DNA from: Candidatus Pseudobacter hemicellulosilyticus
Lineage (GTDB): Bacteria > Bacteroidota > Bacteroidia > Chitinophagales > Chitinophagaceae
Assembly: GCA_029202545.1 (NCBI GenBank)
Contig: CP119311.1
Span: 5,642,001 to 5,706,000, forward strand
Length of the DNA: 64,000 nt
Reading direction: 5' to 3'
Positions 52,264 through 60,787 of this stretch are shown piece after piece. Numbering within the stretch: the stretch's first letter is position 1; every line of letters begins with the position of its first letter. Below the pieces are notes generated by a model that had not been told where the DNA came from, ran no database searches, and worked only from the letters and a program-made list of their open reading frames with translations. The position numbers and the translations under genes are program-made.

Positions 52264-53490
52264 TTAGCGCTGCACCCGGACGGTCTTCCCATCAATACTG
52301 AAATGAACTTCATTGGTCAGTTCCAAAAGGTGCAACACTCTTGATACGGGCTCATTCCTGCCGATAGTGGCTACAAAATGCTGATCAGGCACATCCGTAT
52401 AGATCACTTCCAGGTCATACCAGCGGGCCAGCTGGCGCATGATGGTCCTGATATCATCCCCATCAAATACAAAATTTCCTTCTTTCCAGGCCAGTACAAC
52501 GGCTGCATCAACGGGCCTTACCTGGACAGAGGGGCTCCGGCCTTCCGGCGCCCTGTTCACTACCGCCTGCTCTCCCGGCTGCAGTGTCACCGGCATTTGT
52601 CCTTTACCGGTAATGATCTGTACGCTTCCTTCCAGCAGGCTGGTCTTAATGGCCGCCTCATCCGGATAAGCATTGATATTGACATGGGTGCCTGTTACCG
52701 TTACAGCCAGCTCATTGACCTGTATGATAAATGGCAATTTTTTATGTGCCTGCCTGCCGGGCAGTGAGGCCACTTCAAAATATACTTCGCCGGTCACCTG
52801 CACTACCCGCTGTGAATCCGTAAAAGCGGTGGGGAAACGAATGGAAGAGGCTGCATTCAGCCATACCTTACTGCCATCCGGTAATACTACCCGGTATGAT
52901 CCACCGCGGGGCGTACTGATCGTGTTATACCCCACCCGTCCTGATTCACCCGTAAATGGCCGGTATACCAACAGGCCCTGTTCATTGGTAGCTGCCGCCC
53001 CCTGCTGCTGCAGGGAACCGGAGGCACTGTCCAGAATGATGGACTGTTCATTGTCCAGCTGCAGGATGGCATGGTTACCACCGGGCTGAATATCGTTCTT
53101 ATACCTGTCTGACAATTGTGTCACCGGCGGTTGATCCCCACCGGGAGCCTGTCCCTGCCACCACCACCAGCCGGCCCCGAGCAACACGAGGAACAGGACC
53201 GCTGCTGCTGCAGGCCAGGAACGCCACCAGCTCTTTTTCAATACCTGTACCGGCTCTTCCAGCATCGGTTCCAGTGGCCCGTCATACTGGGCCAGGCATC
53301 GCTCCAGGCCTGCTTTCCAGTCAATGGAGGATATGCTGGCCAGCCGGTCAGTCAGGTATTCATCTGTATATTGTTCAAAGAAGACCCGGTTCTCCGCAGA
53401 TCCGTTAATCCACTCCTGCAACGTCGCCTCACCGGCTTCGTCCAGTTCTCCCCTAAGATGCTGAATGATCAATAAAGAGATCGGGTTCAT
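52264..53490 (-). CDS. FecR-family anti-sigma factor of decayed Sus locus
   Basis: This 408-residue protein has the FecR layout: an N-terminal cytoplasmic helical part (about 1-85), a membrane span (about 91-110, PAAAAVLFLVLLGAGWWWW), and the FecR domain (TPRGGSYRVVLPDGSKVWLNAASSIRFPTAF) followed by the C-terminal STN-like domain (DDIRTIMRQLARWYDLEV). Its frame is intact. The cognate receptor next to it is truncated, so it may be orphan or respond to another receptor. It lies 154 bp after the sigma gene. Confidence 0.92.
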   Translation of the reverse strand: MNPISLLIIQHLRGELDEAGEATLQEWINGSAENRVFFEQYTDEYLTDRLASISSIDWKAGLERCLAQYDGPLEPMLEEPVQVLKKSWWRSWPAAAAVLFLVLLGAGWWWWQGQAPGGDQPPVTQLSDRYKNDIQPGGNHAILQLDNEQSIILDSASGSLQQQGAAATNEQGLLVYRPFTGESGRVGYNTISTPRGGSYRVVLPDGSKVWLNAASSIRFPTAFTDSQRVVQVTGEVYFEVASLPGRQAHKKLPFIIQVNELAVTVTGTHVNINAYPDEAAIKTSLLEGSVQIITGKGQMPVTLQPGEQAVVNRAPEGRSPSVQVRPVDAAVVLAWKEGNFVFDGDDIRTIMRQLARWYDLEVIYTDVPDQHFVATIGRNEPVSRVLHLLELTNEVHFSIDGKTVRVQR

Positions 53491-53644
53491 AGCAATGGCT
53501 CTGTTAATAGATGGTAAGGCCTCAGGGTTGTGTAAATGGCTGTTGGAAGCTGTGTATCTAACTTATGAACAGCCAGCAATGGAAAACGCCCAAAGGGCGC
53601 CCGGGATTTTTTAGAAATTATTTTTATTTCTGCGGCAGGCAGGA

Positions 53645-54277
53645 TCAGCCGGGTAGCTGGGCAGCCATGGGGTCGGATTCCCGGGCGCCCAGCAGGAGGA
53701 GCTGGAGGTAAAAGACCAGGGGCAGCAGGTTCCGTTTCAGCAGCTGGGCCTGCAACAGCTGGATGGCCCGGGCTTTCTGATTGCGTACGGTCTTGACACT
53801 GAGGCCCATAAGGTCAGCGATCTCCTGGGTGGTCTTACGTTCAAAGAAAAGGTATTTGAATACCTGTCGGCACTGGGGGGGCAGGTTCTCCACTTCTTCC
53901 AGGATGGTTTCCATGATCTCCGCATCTATTTTGGCGTAATCAGTACCATAGGTGGGCTGTTCGGGATCCTGCAGGTAGGCCAGCTCCCGCTGGGAGCGGA
54001 CGCCTACTTTCACAGACTGGAGGTAATTATAACAGGCATTGCGGGTAGCCACATGGAGAAAGGAGCGGATATTGGCCAGGCTTTCAAAATCGCCGGACTT
54101 TTTCAGGAGCTTGAGGAAACACTCTACTACTATATCCTCCGCTTCCTTCCGGTTGCTGATAATATTATCAGCAAAATAGACCAGGCCACGGTAATACAAC
54201 CGGAACAGGTGGCTTATAGCCTTCTCGCTACCCCGCTGGAACTCAGCTATGTCAAAATCGGCATCGGCTGTTGCCAT
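53645..54277 (-). CDS. ECF sigma factor of decayed Sus locus
   Basis: This 210-residue protein has region 2 (about 20-90, KAISHLFRLYYRGLVYFADNII then KEAEDIVVECFLKLL) and region 4 (about 130-180, LPPQCRQVFKYLFFERKTTQEIADLMGLSVKTVRNQK). Starting ATG at 54277 gives MATADADFDIAEF. It is the first gene of the sigma-FecR pair. A short stem (53587-53599) followed by a TTTT run on the minus strand lies between it and FecR. Confidence 0.92.
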   Translation of the reverse strand: MATADADFDIAEFQRGSEKAISHLFRLYYRGLVYFADNIISNRKEAEDIVVECFLKLLKKSGDFESLANIRSFLHVATRNACYNYLQSVKVGVRSQRELAYLQDPEQPTYGTDYAKIDAEIMETILEEVENLPPQCRQVFKYLFFERKTTQEIADLMGLSVKTVRNQKARAIQLLQAQLLKRNLLPLVFYLQLLLLGARESDPMAAQLPG

Positions 54278-54545
54278 GGTGAATACAGGTTAATGGTTTC
54301 GTTATCAGTAAATCAGTTGATGGAAATGGGATACCTCACTGACCAGCCGTAACCGGTTAATGATGTACCAAAAGCAAAAGATAAGGTTGGAAAGAAGAAC
54401 ACCGGCAGCTGCGCATACAGGTATGCTCAGGGCTCCCGGGCCTGCTATCTTCTAAATTACTCGGATTTTTCCGATTCCGGTAAAAAAATGGTCGATTTTT
54501 CGTATATTACAATTCACGATTCGCATCACCAAAACACCACGCTGT
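54278..54545. other. Intergenic region between sigma and CBS genes
   Basis: About 270 bp with divergent genes on each side. No clear -7 box matching TAnnTTTG is seen for either; an AT-rich stretch lies at about 54500-54530. Nothing else is recognised. Confidence 0.5.
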
Positions 54546-54983
54546 ATGAACAAAAAAGTAGCAGACATCCTCCTCAGGAAAGGCAGCCATATTTCTACCG
54601 TAGCCCCCGGCACTTCCGTACTGGAAGCCCTGAAGATCATGGCCGAACAGAATATCGGCTCCGTAATGGTCATGGATGATGGCCGCTACATGGGTATTAT
54701 GACCGAGCGTGATTACTCCCGCAAGATCATTCTCAAAGGCAAAAGCTCTACGGACACCCCCATTACCGACATCATGTCCAACGACTTCCCGCGGGTAACA
54801 GCCGCCGACAGCGTTGACTATTGCATGCAGCTGATGTCCGACAAGAACATCCGCTACCTGCCCGTTTTTGACAATGAACAGGTGATCGGTATCATCTCCA
54901 TCAATGATGTGGTGAAAGAGACTATTCTATCCCAGGCAGAAACAATTTCCCAGCTGAAAGATTACCTGCACAGCAGCCGTTAA
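54546..54983 (+). CDS. Two-CBS-domain protein
   Basis: This 145-residue protein consists of a pair of CBS domains (about 10-65 and 75-130): an APGTSVLEALKIMAEQNIGSVMVMDD block, then TERDYSRKII, then ADSVDYCMQLMSDKNIRYLPVFDN and INDVV. CBS pairs bind adenosine nucleotides and often act as regulators or sensors of energy state. No attached enzyme domain is present. It converges with MutS2, 14 bp away from the MutS2 stop. Confidence 0.9.
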   Translation: MNKKVADILLRKGSHISTVAPGTSVLEALKIMAEQNIGSVMVMDDGRYMGIMTERDYSRKIILKGKSSTDTPITDIMSNDFPRVTAADSVDYCMQLMSDKNIRYLPVFDNEQVIGIISINDVVKETILSQAETISQLKDYLHSSR

Positions 54984-54997
54984 GGAAGGCCCCGGGT

Positions 54998-57121
54998 TTA
55001 TTTATCGGTCTTCAGCTTTTCCTCCAGCTCCGTGACCACGGACAGATCCTTCAGATCTACCGTGATGGGCATGAGGCCGAGCTGCACTACCGCTTTTTTA
55101 CCCCTGATCTCCTTAACTTCTCCTACCTGGTGATTTTTTTTCATCAGTACTTTATTACCGACGGCGATATCGCCGCCCACTTCGGCATATTTTGAACCGA
55201 GCTTTTTCTGCACCTTTTCGGTGGACTGCTTCTGCTGCTGGTGGAAGAGCAGGATCTGCAATTGCTTCATCAGCGCTGTCTTGTCCTCCCCTTCTGCCCG
55301 CCGCCAGTCGAACACGATCTGTTTCAGCTTGCGTTCCATATCCTTCAGCCAGACGATCCTGTCCTCGGTGACCTTGTTCTGGTGTTTGAGCAACTCTACC
55401 TGCTGATGGTGCTTTTCCTTGTCGATCAGCGTTTCCATATCCTTTTTCAGGCGCTCATTCTCTCTGAGGAGCTTGTTAAGGTCTTTTTCCTTTTTCTCAA
55501 TCTCGCGCAGGTCCTGTTCGGCGCTGTTCAGAAGCTTGTCGAGCCGGAAATGGCCCTCATCCACCAGGTTGCGGGCGCGCTGGATCAGGGAAGGGTGCAG
55601 CCCGATACGTTCTGCAATGGCAAACGTATAGGAGCTGCCCGGTTTGCCGGGTATCAGCCTGTACAACGGCAGCAGGGTCCTTTCATCAAATGCCATGGCC
55701 CCATTAATAATACCGGGCGTTTTGTTGGCCATTACCTTCAGGTTGAGGTAGTGGGTGGTGACAATGCCAATGGCATGTTTGCGCACCAGCTCTTCCATGA
55801 TCACTTCGGCAAAAGCGCCACCCAGGTTGGGATCACTGCCGCTGCCCAGTTCATCAATGAAGAACAGGGTGCGGCCATTGGCGCTTTCTATGAGGTATTT
55901 CATGTTCTTGAGGTGCGAGCTATAAGTACTCAACTCAAATTCAAGACTTTGGGTATCCCCGATATGGATCATCAGCTGTTTGAAGATGCCCATTTCCGAG
56001 GTAGGATGCACTGGCACCAGCAGGCCGCTCTGGATCATCAGCTGCAGAAGGCCGGCCGTTTTCATGGTTACGGTCTTACCGCCGGCATTGGGTCCGGAGA
56101 TCACCAGGATCCGCTCCTTATCATTCAGTTTCAGGTTGGTAGGGATAGTTGGCTTCTGGCTCCGCTGGTTATAGAGCAGCAGCAGCGGGTGATAGGCCTG
56201 TACCAGGTGGACCTGGGCCTTATCGGTCAGCATGGGCAGGTTGGCGTTCATGTCCATGGCCAGCCGTCCTTTGGCCCTGATAAAATCGTATTCGCCCAGG
56301 ATGCTGTGATAACCGGTCAGCAGCGGGGCATAAACGGATAGATTGGTGGTCAGGTCGCGCAGGATGCGGTAGATCTCCCGGCTTTCTTCATTCTCCAGGC
56401 CAAAGATCTCATTGTTGAGCTCGATGGTCTCTTCTGGTTCTACGAAGGCGGTCTTCCGGGTATCGCTTTCTCCGTGCAGGATACCTTTCACCTGGCGTTT
56501 CTGTTCGGCAAAAATGGCCACTACGCGCCGGCCATTGAGAAAGGACTCCTCAATATCGGCCACATAACCGGCCTTCCCGAGTTTCTGCACGATCCGGTCG
56601 AACAGGCGGCGCAGCTCATTGCGTCTTTTGTACAGGCTCATGCGGATGCGCATCAGTTCTTCGGAGGCATTGTCGCGGATATTGCCGCTTTCATCCAGCA
56701 CTTCGTTGATCATTTCCAGGATGGCCTTCTCGTAGTAGGTGTCAGCAATCACCTTGCTGAGGGCGGGATAGGCCAGTCGCCGGTCATTGTCGAACCACCG
56801 GAAAATGCTTTGCAGGTTTTCTGCCAGCTTGCGGATCAGGACAAAATTCTCGCCGCTGAGGGTAGCGCCGGGGATACCCAGCAGCTTCAGTTCGCGGGAG
56901 AGATTGAGTACATGATCATTGGGAAAATATTGTCCATGCTGCGAGAGCAGCTTGTATTCATTGCTTTGTTGTAATTCGAGATCAATGTATTCTTTCCGGG
57001 TGTGGATCCGCAGGTCTTCCGCCTTTTCTTTTGCATAAGCGGTCCTGCAATGCTCTACCAGTAAAGCCTTTATTTTGTCAAACTCCAATTGCACCAGCGC
57101 CGATTCCGGGAAAAACTTCAT
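54998..57121 (-). CDS. MutS2-like protein lacking the Smr domain
   Basis: This 707-residue protein has the MutS2 core: an N-terminal clamp-type helical region (about 1-300), the ATPase with Walker A GPNAGGKT (343-350), Walker B FFIDELGSG (419-427) and TTHY (H457), then a long coiled coil (about 530-600), and a final small strand-rich domain (about 640-700, VGNKVLMKKNHQVGEVKEIRGKKAVVQLG). MutS2 proteins normally finish with an Smr endonuclease domain and are about 780-830 residues; none is found here. MutS2 is linked to ribosome rescue and recombination suppression. The missing Smr domain suggests a non-cutting role. A good -7 box (57148-57155) supports the start. Confidence 0.88.
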   Translation of the reverse strand: MKFFPESALVQLEFDKIKALLVEHCRTAYAKEKAEDLRIHTRKEYIDLELQQSNEYKLLSQHGQYFPNDHVLNLSRELKLLGIPGATLSGENFVLIRKLAENLQSIFRWFDNDRRLAYPALSKVIADTYYEKAILEMINEVLDESGNIRDNASEELMRIRMSLYKRRNELRRLFDRIVQKLGKAGYVADIEESFLNGRRVVAIFAEQKRQVKGILHGESDTRKTAFVEPEETIELNNEIFGLENEESREIYRILRDLTTNLSVYAPLLTGYHSILGEYDFIRAKGRLAMDMNANLPMLTDKAQVHLVQAYHPLLLLYNQRSQKPTIPTNLKLNDKERILVISGPNAGGKTVTMKTAGLLQLMIQSGLLVPVHPTSEMGIFKQLMIHIGDTQSLEFELSTYSSHLKNMKYLIESANGRTLFFIDELGSGSDPNLGGAFAEVIMEELVRKHAIGIVTTHYLNLKVMANKTPGIINGAMAFDERTLLPLYRLIPGKPGSSYTFAIAERIGLHPSLIQRARNLVDEGHFRLDKLLNSAEQDLREIEKKEKDLNKLLRENERLKKDMETLIDKEKHHQQVELLKHQNKVTEDRIVWLKDMERKLKQIVFDWRRAEGEDKTALMKQLQILLFHQQQKQSTEKVQKKLGSKYAEVGGDIAVGNKVLMKKNHQVGEVKEIRGKKAVVQLGLMPITVDLKDLSVVTELEEKLKTDK

Positions 57122-57147
57122 ACTGCTAATATAGTGTTAATAGGCCG

Positions 57148-57155
57148 CAAAGGTA
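57148..57155 (-). promoter_or_regulatory. -7 box for mutS2-like gene
   Basis: TACCTTTG on the minus strand (CAAAGGTA on the plus strand) fits the TAnnTTTG element and lies 26 bp upstream of the ATG at 57121. Confidence 0.6.
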
Positions 57156-57369
57156 ATACCATTCCGGAGATCCGGCTGCCGGATTTTCATGCCAGAATGG
57201 AAGGGATCAATAAATAGTTGTCAGTTTTACTATTCCGTTGTAACATTGGGTTTAGCACACTGTTAACATCCAGTCCTGAAAACCATTGAATTCGCCCTCA
57301 TTGTTGTTAACTAATTGGTAAAAGCCACGGATAACGGAACAAGCCCTTCCCGCGCCTGTTTTACCTTAC

Positions 57370-57377
57370 TAATTTTG
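57370..57377 (+). promoter_or_regulatory. -7 box for msrA
   Basis: TAATTTTG fits the TAnnTTTG element and lies 19 bp before the ATG at 57397. Confidence 0.55.
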
Positions 57378-57396
57378 CATCAAATTTGCGTATTGA

Positions 57397-58083
57397 ATGA
57401 AGTATTTTTTAAACCAACATAGCATGAAGATGTTGATGGCAAACAGCCTGGTGTCAATGTTGCTGGTGTCCTGTGCTTTAACAGAAAATCCTTCAAAGAA
57501 TATGAATAATGAGTTGACCGCCTCCCTGGCTGCCAGTGGCAGCACAAGGCAAACCGATACGGCTACCTTCGGCACCGGATGTTTCTGGTGTACGGAAGCT
57601 ATCTTCCAGCAGGTGAACGGCGTGCTGAAAGTAACTTCCGGGTATAGTGGCGGGCATGTGGTCAATCCTACCTACAAGGAGGTGACCACCGGCACTACCG
57701 GCCACGCCGAAGTGGTGCAAATAGTATTTGATCCGCAGGTGATCAGTTTTGATGAATTGCTGGAAGTTTTCTGGCAGACCCATGATCCCACTACCCTCAA
57801 CAAACAGGGGAATGATGTAGGCCCGCAATACCGGAGCGCTATCTTTTACCACAATGCGGAACAAAAAGAGAAATCAGCAAAGTATAAGGCCGACCTGGAC
57901 AAGAGCGGCGCCTTTGATAAACCTATTGTCACCGAGATAACGCCTTACGATAAATTCTATGAGGCCGAGAACTATCACCAGGATTATTACAATAACAATG
58001 GCTCAGCACCTTACTGTTATTATGTGATCCGGCCCAAGCTGGACAAATTCCAGAAAGTGTTCAAGAGTAAGATGAAACGGTAA
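57397..58083 (+). CDS. msrA: Peptide-methionine (S)-S-oxide reductase MsrA, lipoprotein
   Basis: This 228-residue protein contains MsrA motif GTGCFWCTEAIF with the catalytic cysteine (C62), GYSGG and GHAEVVQIVFDP, and a C-terminal NYHQDYY block. It reduces oxidised methionine in proteins. The N-terminus carries a lipoprotein signal (SMLLVSC, C26), so this copy works in the envelope, where oxidised methionine is common. An alternative ATG at 57424 would still keep the signal. The strong -7 box just upstream supports the longer start. Single-gene unit; the AraC-type gene follows after 56 bp. Confidence 0.92.
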   Translation: MKYFLNQHSMKMLMANSLVSMLLVSCALTENPSKNMNNELTASLAASGSTRQTDTATFGTGCFWCTEAIFQQVNGVLKVTSGYSGGHVVNPTYKEVTTGTTGHAEVVQIVFDPQVISFDELLEVFWQTHDPTTLNKQGNDVGPQYRSAIFYHNAEQKEKSAKYKADLDKSGAFDKPIVTEITPYDKFYEAENYHQDYYNNNGSAPYCYYVIRPKLDKFQKVFKSKMKR

Positions 58084-58139
58084 TATCCCCTGCCAGGAAT
58101 GTCAACACAGATTGATTCTTTTCAGAAGAAACATCAACA

Positions 58140-58514
58140 ATGGAAAAGAGGGGAAGCACTGATTCCAAAAGAAGCCAGGAGATTGCCAGGCTGTACCTTG
58201 AATTCATAGACCGCCATATTGAGGATGTTGCCAGTGGCAGGGTAATGCAGTTCATGGAACTCAACCATATTGCCCGGGCACTGACAGTATCTCACCAGCA
58301 CCTTACAGATACCGTTCAGAAGGTCCTGGGACATCATCCCTGCCATTTCTATGATGCCAGGATCATTGACAAAGCCCGGCAGCTGTTGGCTGATCCCCAC
58401 TTGTCTATCGCTGACATTGCGCTCACCCTTACCTATGACCCCTCTAATTTCTCCAAATTCTTCAAAAAATGGACCGGTACCACGCCGGGCGAATACAGGA
58501 AATCCAATAAATAG
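58140..58514 (+). CDS. Short AraC-family transcriptional regulator
   Basis: This 124-residue protein is mainly an AraC-type DNA-binding domain: NHIARALTVSHQHLTDTVQKVLGHHPCHFYDARIIDKARQLL for the first part and SIADIALTLTYDPSNFSKFFKKWTGTTPGEYR for the second helix-turn-helix. No sensor domain. It lies 83 bp upstream of an SDR gene on the same strand and might regulate it. A longer frame extending the C-terminus in another register is a shadow. Confidence 0.85.
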   Translation: MEKRGSTDSKRSQEIARLYLEFIDRHIEDVASGRVMQFMELNHIARALTVSHQHLTDTVQKVLGHHPCHFYDARIIDKARQLLADPHLSIADIALTLTYDPSNFSKFFKKWTGTTPGEYRKSNK

Positions 58515-58597
58515 CAGCATCATTGAATTTCCCGAAAAGTTCACCATGATACACCGGTTTACATCGCAGAATTTTGCCATACTAAAACATTATTACT

Positions 58598-59353
58598 ATG
58601 GCAAGAAACGATGTAAAAGGAAAAGTAGTACTCATTGCAGGCGGAGCCAAAAACCTGGGAGGTCTGTTAAGCCGTGAGTTTGCCGGCAAAGGGGCGAAAC
58701 TGGCAATACACTATAACAGCGTTGGCACAAAAGCCGATGCGGAAAAAACACTGGCCACCGTACAGGCTGCCGGTGCAGAAGCCTTCCTATTCCAGGGAGA
58801 TCTGACCGATGTGAAAAACATCACCCGCTTCTTTGATGAGACCATCTCCCGGTTTGGGGGTATAGACATTGCCATCAATACGGTAGGCAAGGTGTTAAAA
58901 AAGCCATTCGTGGATACTACGGAAGCGGAATACGACAGCATGTCGGACATCAATTCCAAAGTAGCGTATTTTTTTATCCAGGAAGCCGGTAAAAAGCTGA
59001 AGGATGAAGGCAAGATCTGTACCATCGTCACCTCTCTGCTGGCTGCCTTTACAGGACTGTATTCAACCTACGAGGGAATGAAAGCGCCTGTTGAGCATTT
59101 CACTCGCGCTGCTTCCAAGGAATTTGGCGCGAGAGGAATATCCGTCACAGCCGTGGCGCCGGGCCCCATGGATACGCCTTTTTTCTACGGCCAGGAAAGC
59201 GACGATGCAGTGGCATATCATAAATCCGCCGCAGCCCTGGGCGGGCTCACGGATATAAAAGATATTGCCCCCCTGGTTGCCTTCCTGGTAACGGACGGCT
59301 GGTGGATCACCGGTCAAACCATTTTTGCCAATGGCGGGTATACTACCCGGTAA
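58598..59353 (+). CDS. Short-chain dehydrogenase/reductase
   Basis: This 251-residue protein is a classical SDR: GGAKNLGG near the N-terminus replaces TGxxxGxG, with the NTVGK/INTV NAD region, S146, Y158 and K162 (YEGMK, YxxxK active site) and PGPMDTP. Substrate is not inferable. It follows the AraC gene, so they may be co-regulated. It ends 44 bp before a bidirectional terminator. Confidence 0.9.
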   Translation: MARNDVKGKVVLIAGGAKNLGGLLSREFAGKGAKLAIHYNSVGTKADAEKTLATVQAAGAEAFLFQGDLTDVKNITRFFDETISRFGGIDIAINTVGKVLKKPFVDTTEAEYDSMSDINSKVAYFFIQEAGKKLKDEGKICTIVTSLLAAFTGLYSTYEGMKAPVEHFTRAASKEFGARGISVTAVAPGPMDTPFFYGQESDDAVAYHKSAAALGGLTDIKDIAPLVAFLVTDGWWITGQTIFANGGYTTR

Positions 59354-59397
59354 CCGTGGAGCCCTTCCAATGCCGTTATAGTAGCAGCACCTGATAA

Positions 59398-59439
59398 AAA
59401 AGACCGGTTGCCTGTATGTACGGAGGCAACCGGTCTTTT
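59398..59439. terminator. Bidirectional terminator, 16-bp perfect stem
   Basis: AAAAGACCGGTTGCCT (59398-59413) pairs perfectly with AGGCAACCGGTCTTTT (59424-59439), with A-runs and T-runs on both sides, between convergent SDR and FKBP genes. Confidence 0.9.
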
Positions 59440-59456
59440 GCATTATTTTATGTGTG

Positions 59457-59891
59457 TTAGCTTATTCCCAGCAGTTCCACTTCAAAAACAAGCGCGCTGT
59501 TGGGTCCAATCTGGGCGCTTACCTGGCGCTCGCCATAACCCAGCGCTGCCGGGATAAAAAAGCGCCATTTGCTGCCCTGGCCCATCAGCTGGAGACCTTC
59601 GGTCCAGCCTTTGATCACCATATTAAGGGGGAAAGTGGCGGGTTGTCCGCGAAGTACGGAGCTGTCGAACACGGTCCCGTCAATCAGGGTGCCATGGTAA
59701 TGGCAGGTCACTTTATTGCTGGCGGAGGGTTTAGGGCCCGATCCTTCTGTGATCACTTCATACTGCAGGCCGCTGGGCAGTGCTACCACTCCGGGCCTGT
59801 TCTTGTTCTCTGCCAGGAAATCCTGCCCTGCCTTCAGGTTGGCGGCAGCTTTCTCATTCTTCATTTGCGACAGTTTATCTGCTATTCCCAT
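59457..59891 (-). CDS. FKBP-type peptidyl-prolyl cis-trans isomerase
   Basis: Start set at 59891 (MGIADKLSQMKNEKAAANL); the longer frame runs into the PIN remnant. The 144-residue product has a helical N-terminal part (about 1-35) and an FKBP domain with YEVITEGSGPKPSASNKVTCHYHGTLIDGTVFDSS, VIKGWTEGLQLM and PAALGYGERQV. It is a protein-folding enzyme. No signal peptide, so cytoplasmic. A -7 box TATTTTTG lies 15 bp upstream. Confidence 0.92.
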   Translation of the reverse strand: MGIADKLSQMKNEKAAANLKAGQDFLAENKNRPGVVALPSGLQYEVITEGSGPKPSASNKVTCHYHGTLIDGTVFDSSVLRGQPATFPLNMVIKGWTEGLQLMGQGSKWRFFIPAALGYGERQVSAQIGPNSALVFEVELLGIS

Positions 59892-59906
59892 AGTTGATGA
59901 TTTTGG

Positions 59907-59914
59907 CAAAAATA
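59907..59914 (-). promoter_or_regulatory. -7 box for FKBP gene
   Basis: TATTTTTG on the minus strand (CAAAAATA on plus) fits TAnnTTTG and lies 15 bp upstream of the ATG at 59891, which supports that start. Confidence 0.55.
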
Positions 59915-59956
59915 GGTTTTTCGGAAAACACTCAATAAATGGTTCAATGCAACTGC

Positions 59957-60162
59957 CTATGCCAGGAGCCTGGCCGCCCTGATCAGACTGCATTTTTTCA
60001 ACATGGTCAATACTTCTTTATTACTGAGTGGAGGATTTTTGAGGCGGGCTACCATTTTGGCTGAAAGCATTTCACATCGGCAAAGCTTAGCAATATGTCC
60101 CTTACCGGTGCAGGATAGAGTACGTTGGCATCCAGCACAGCAATCGTTTTATTTAATGTCAT
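59957..60162 (-). pseudogene. PIN-domain toxin remnant with internal deletion
   Basis: Reading minus from ATG at 60162, the first 37 codons give MTLNKTIAVLDANVLYPAPV... DILLSFADVKCFQPKW then TAG. That is the N-terminus of a PIN-domain ribonuclease toxin (VLDANVLYPAPxRD and FxxKW), with the first catalytic Asp (D11). Shifted by one frame, the following sequence gives ARLKNPPLSNKEVLTMLKKCSL and stops at 59957; this looks like the usual C-terminal end of the same family. The middle (about 100 or more residues) is missing. The start overlaps the antitoxin stop (ATGA). Confidence 0.7.
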
Positions 60163-60620
60163 AGATCATATCCTAACTGCAGATCCTGCCCCTGCCGGGC
60201 CAGGAACTGCAGCTGCTTATCCCTGATAGCTTTTTGTTTTCGTTCATAAATTTGAAGGTCTTTCAGGTCAATCCGCCTGTGTGTGCCTATTTTTTTAAAT
60301 GGAATTTTCCCTTGTTCCAGCAGTTTTACCAGGAAAGGACGGGATACCCCCAGCATATCAGCCGCCTCCTGGGTACTCAGTTCAGTTTCAATGGGTGACA
60401 CCTGTACTGCTTTTCCTGCTGCCATGTTATCCAGCAGCAGCCTGAGGTAATGAATTACATATTCCGGGACTTCCAGTGACTCTTCATTTCCCTTGGTTTG
60501 AAAAGAAATATATACATGAGAGGTGGATTTCTTCGGCTTTGCCCTTTTCTCCAGTTCACTGATAGTTTCTTTAGCAAATTGCTGATCCGCCTTCGTTGGT
60601 TTATCGAGTACTTTTTTCAT
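60159..60620 (-). CDS. Excisionase-type HTH antitoxin of a PIN toxin pair
   Basis: Start set at 60620 (MKKVLDKPTKAD). The 153-residue protein has a helical charged N-terminal region (PTKADQQFAKETISELEKRAKPKK), a middle strand part (HVYISFQTKGNEESLEVPEYVIHYL) and a C-terminal excisionase/MerR-type helix-turn-helix (ELSTQEAADMLGVSRPFLVKLLEQGKIPFKKIGTHRRI). Antitoxins of this kind are paired with PIN toxins. Its stop overlaps the start of the PIN remnant by ATGA, so it is an intact antitoxin next to a dead toxin. Confidence 0.8.
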   Translation of the reverse strand: MKKVLDKPTKADQQFAKETISELEKRAKPKKSTSHVYISFQTKGNEESLEVPEYVIHYLRLLLDNMAAGKAVQVSPIETELSTQEAADMLGVSRPFLVKLLEQGKIPFKKIGTHRRIDLKDLQIYERKQKAIRDKQLQFLARQGQDLQLGYDL

Positions 60621-60787
60621 GGTAAGTCGCAATTGTGACACCAAAATTATTCAAAATAATCGAAACAAACGAAATAATCGAAAAACAAATTTACTTTCTC
60701 CCTGCTATAAATTCCATGGGGGCGCTATTGATATCGGTCAGCTCTGTCAGTTGGAAACATGTATAACTACCCCTTGAAAAGAGCTGT

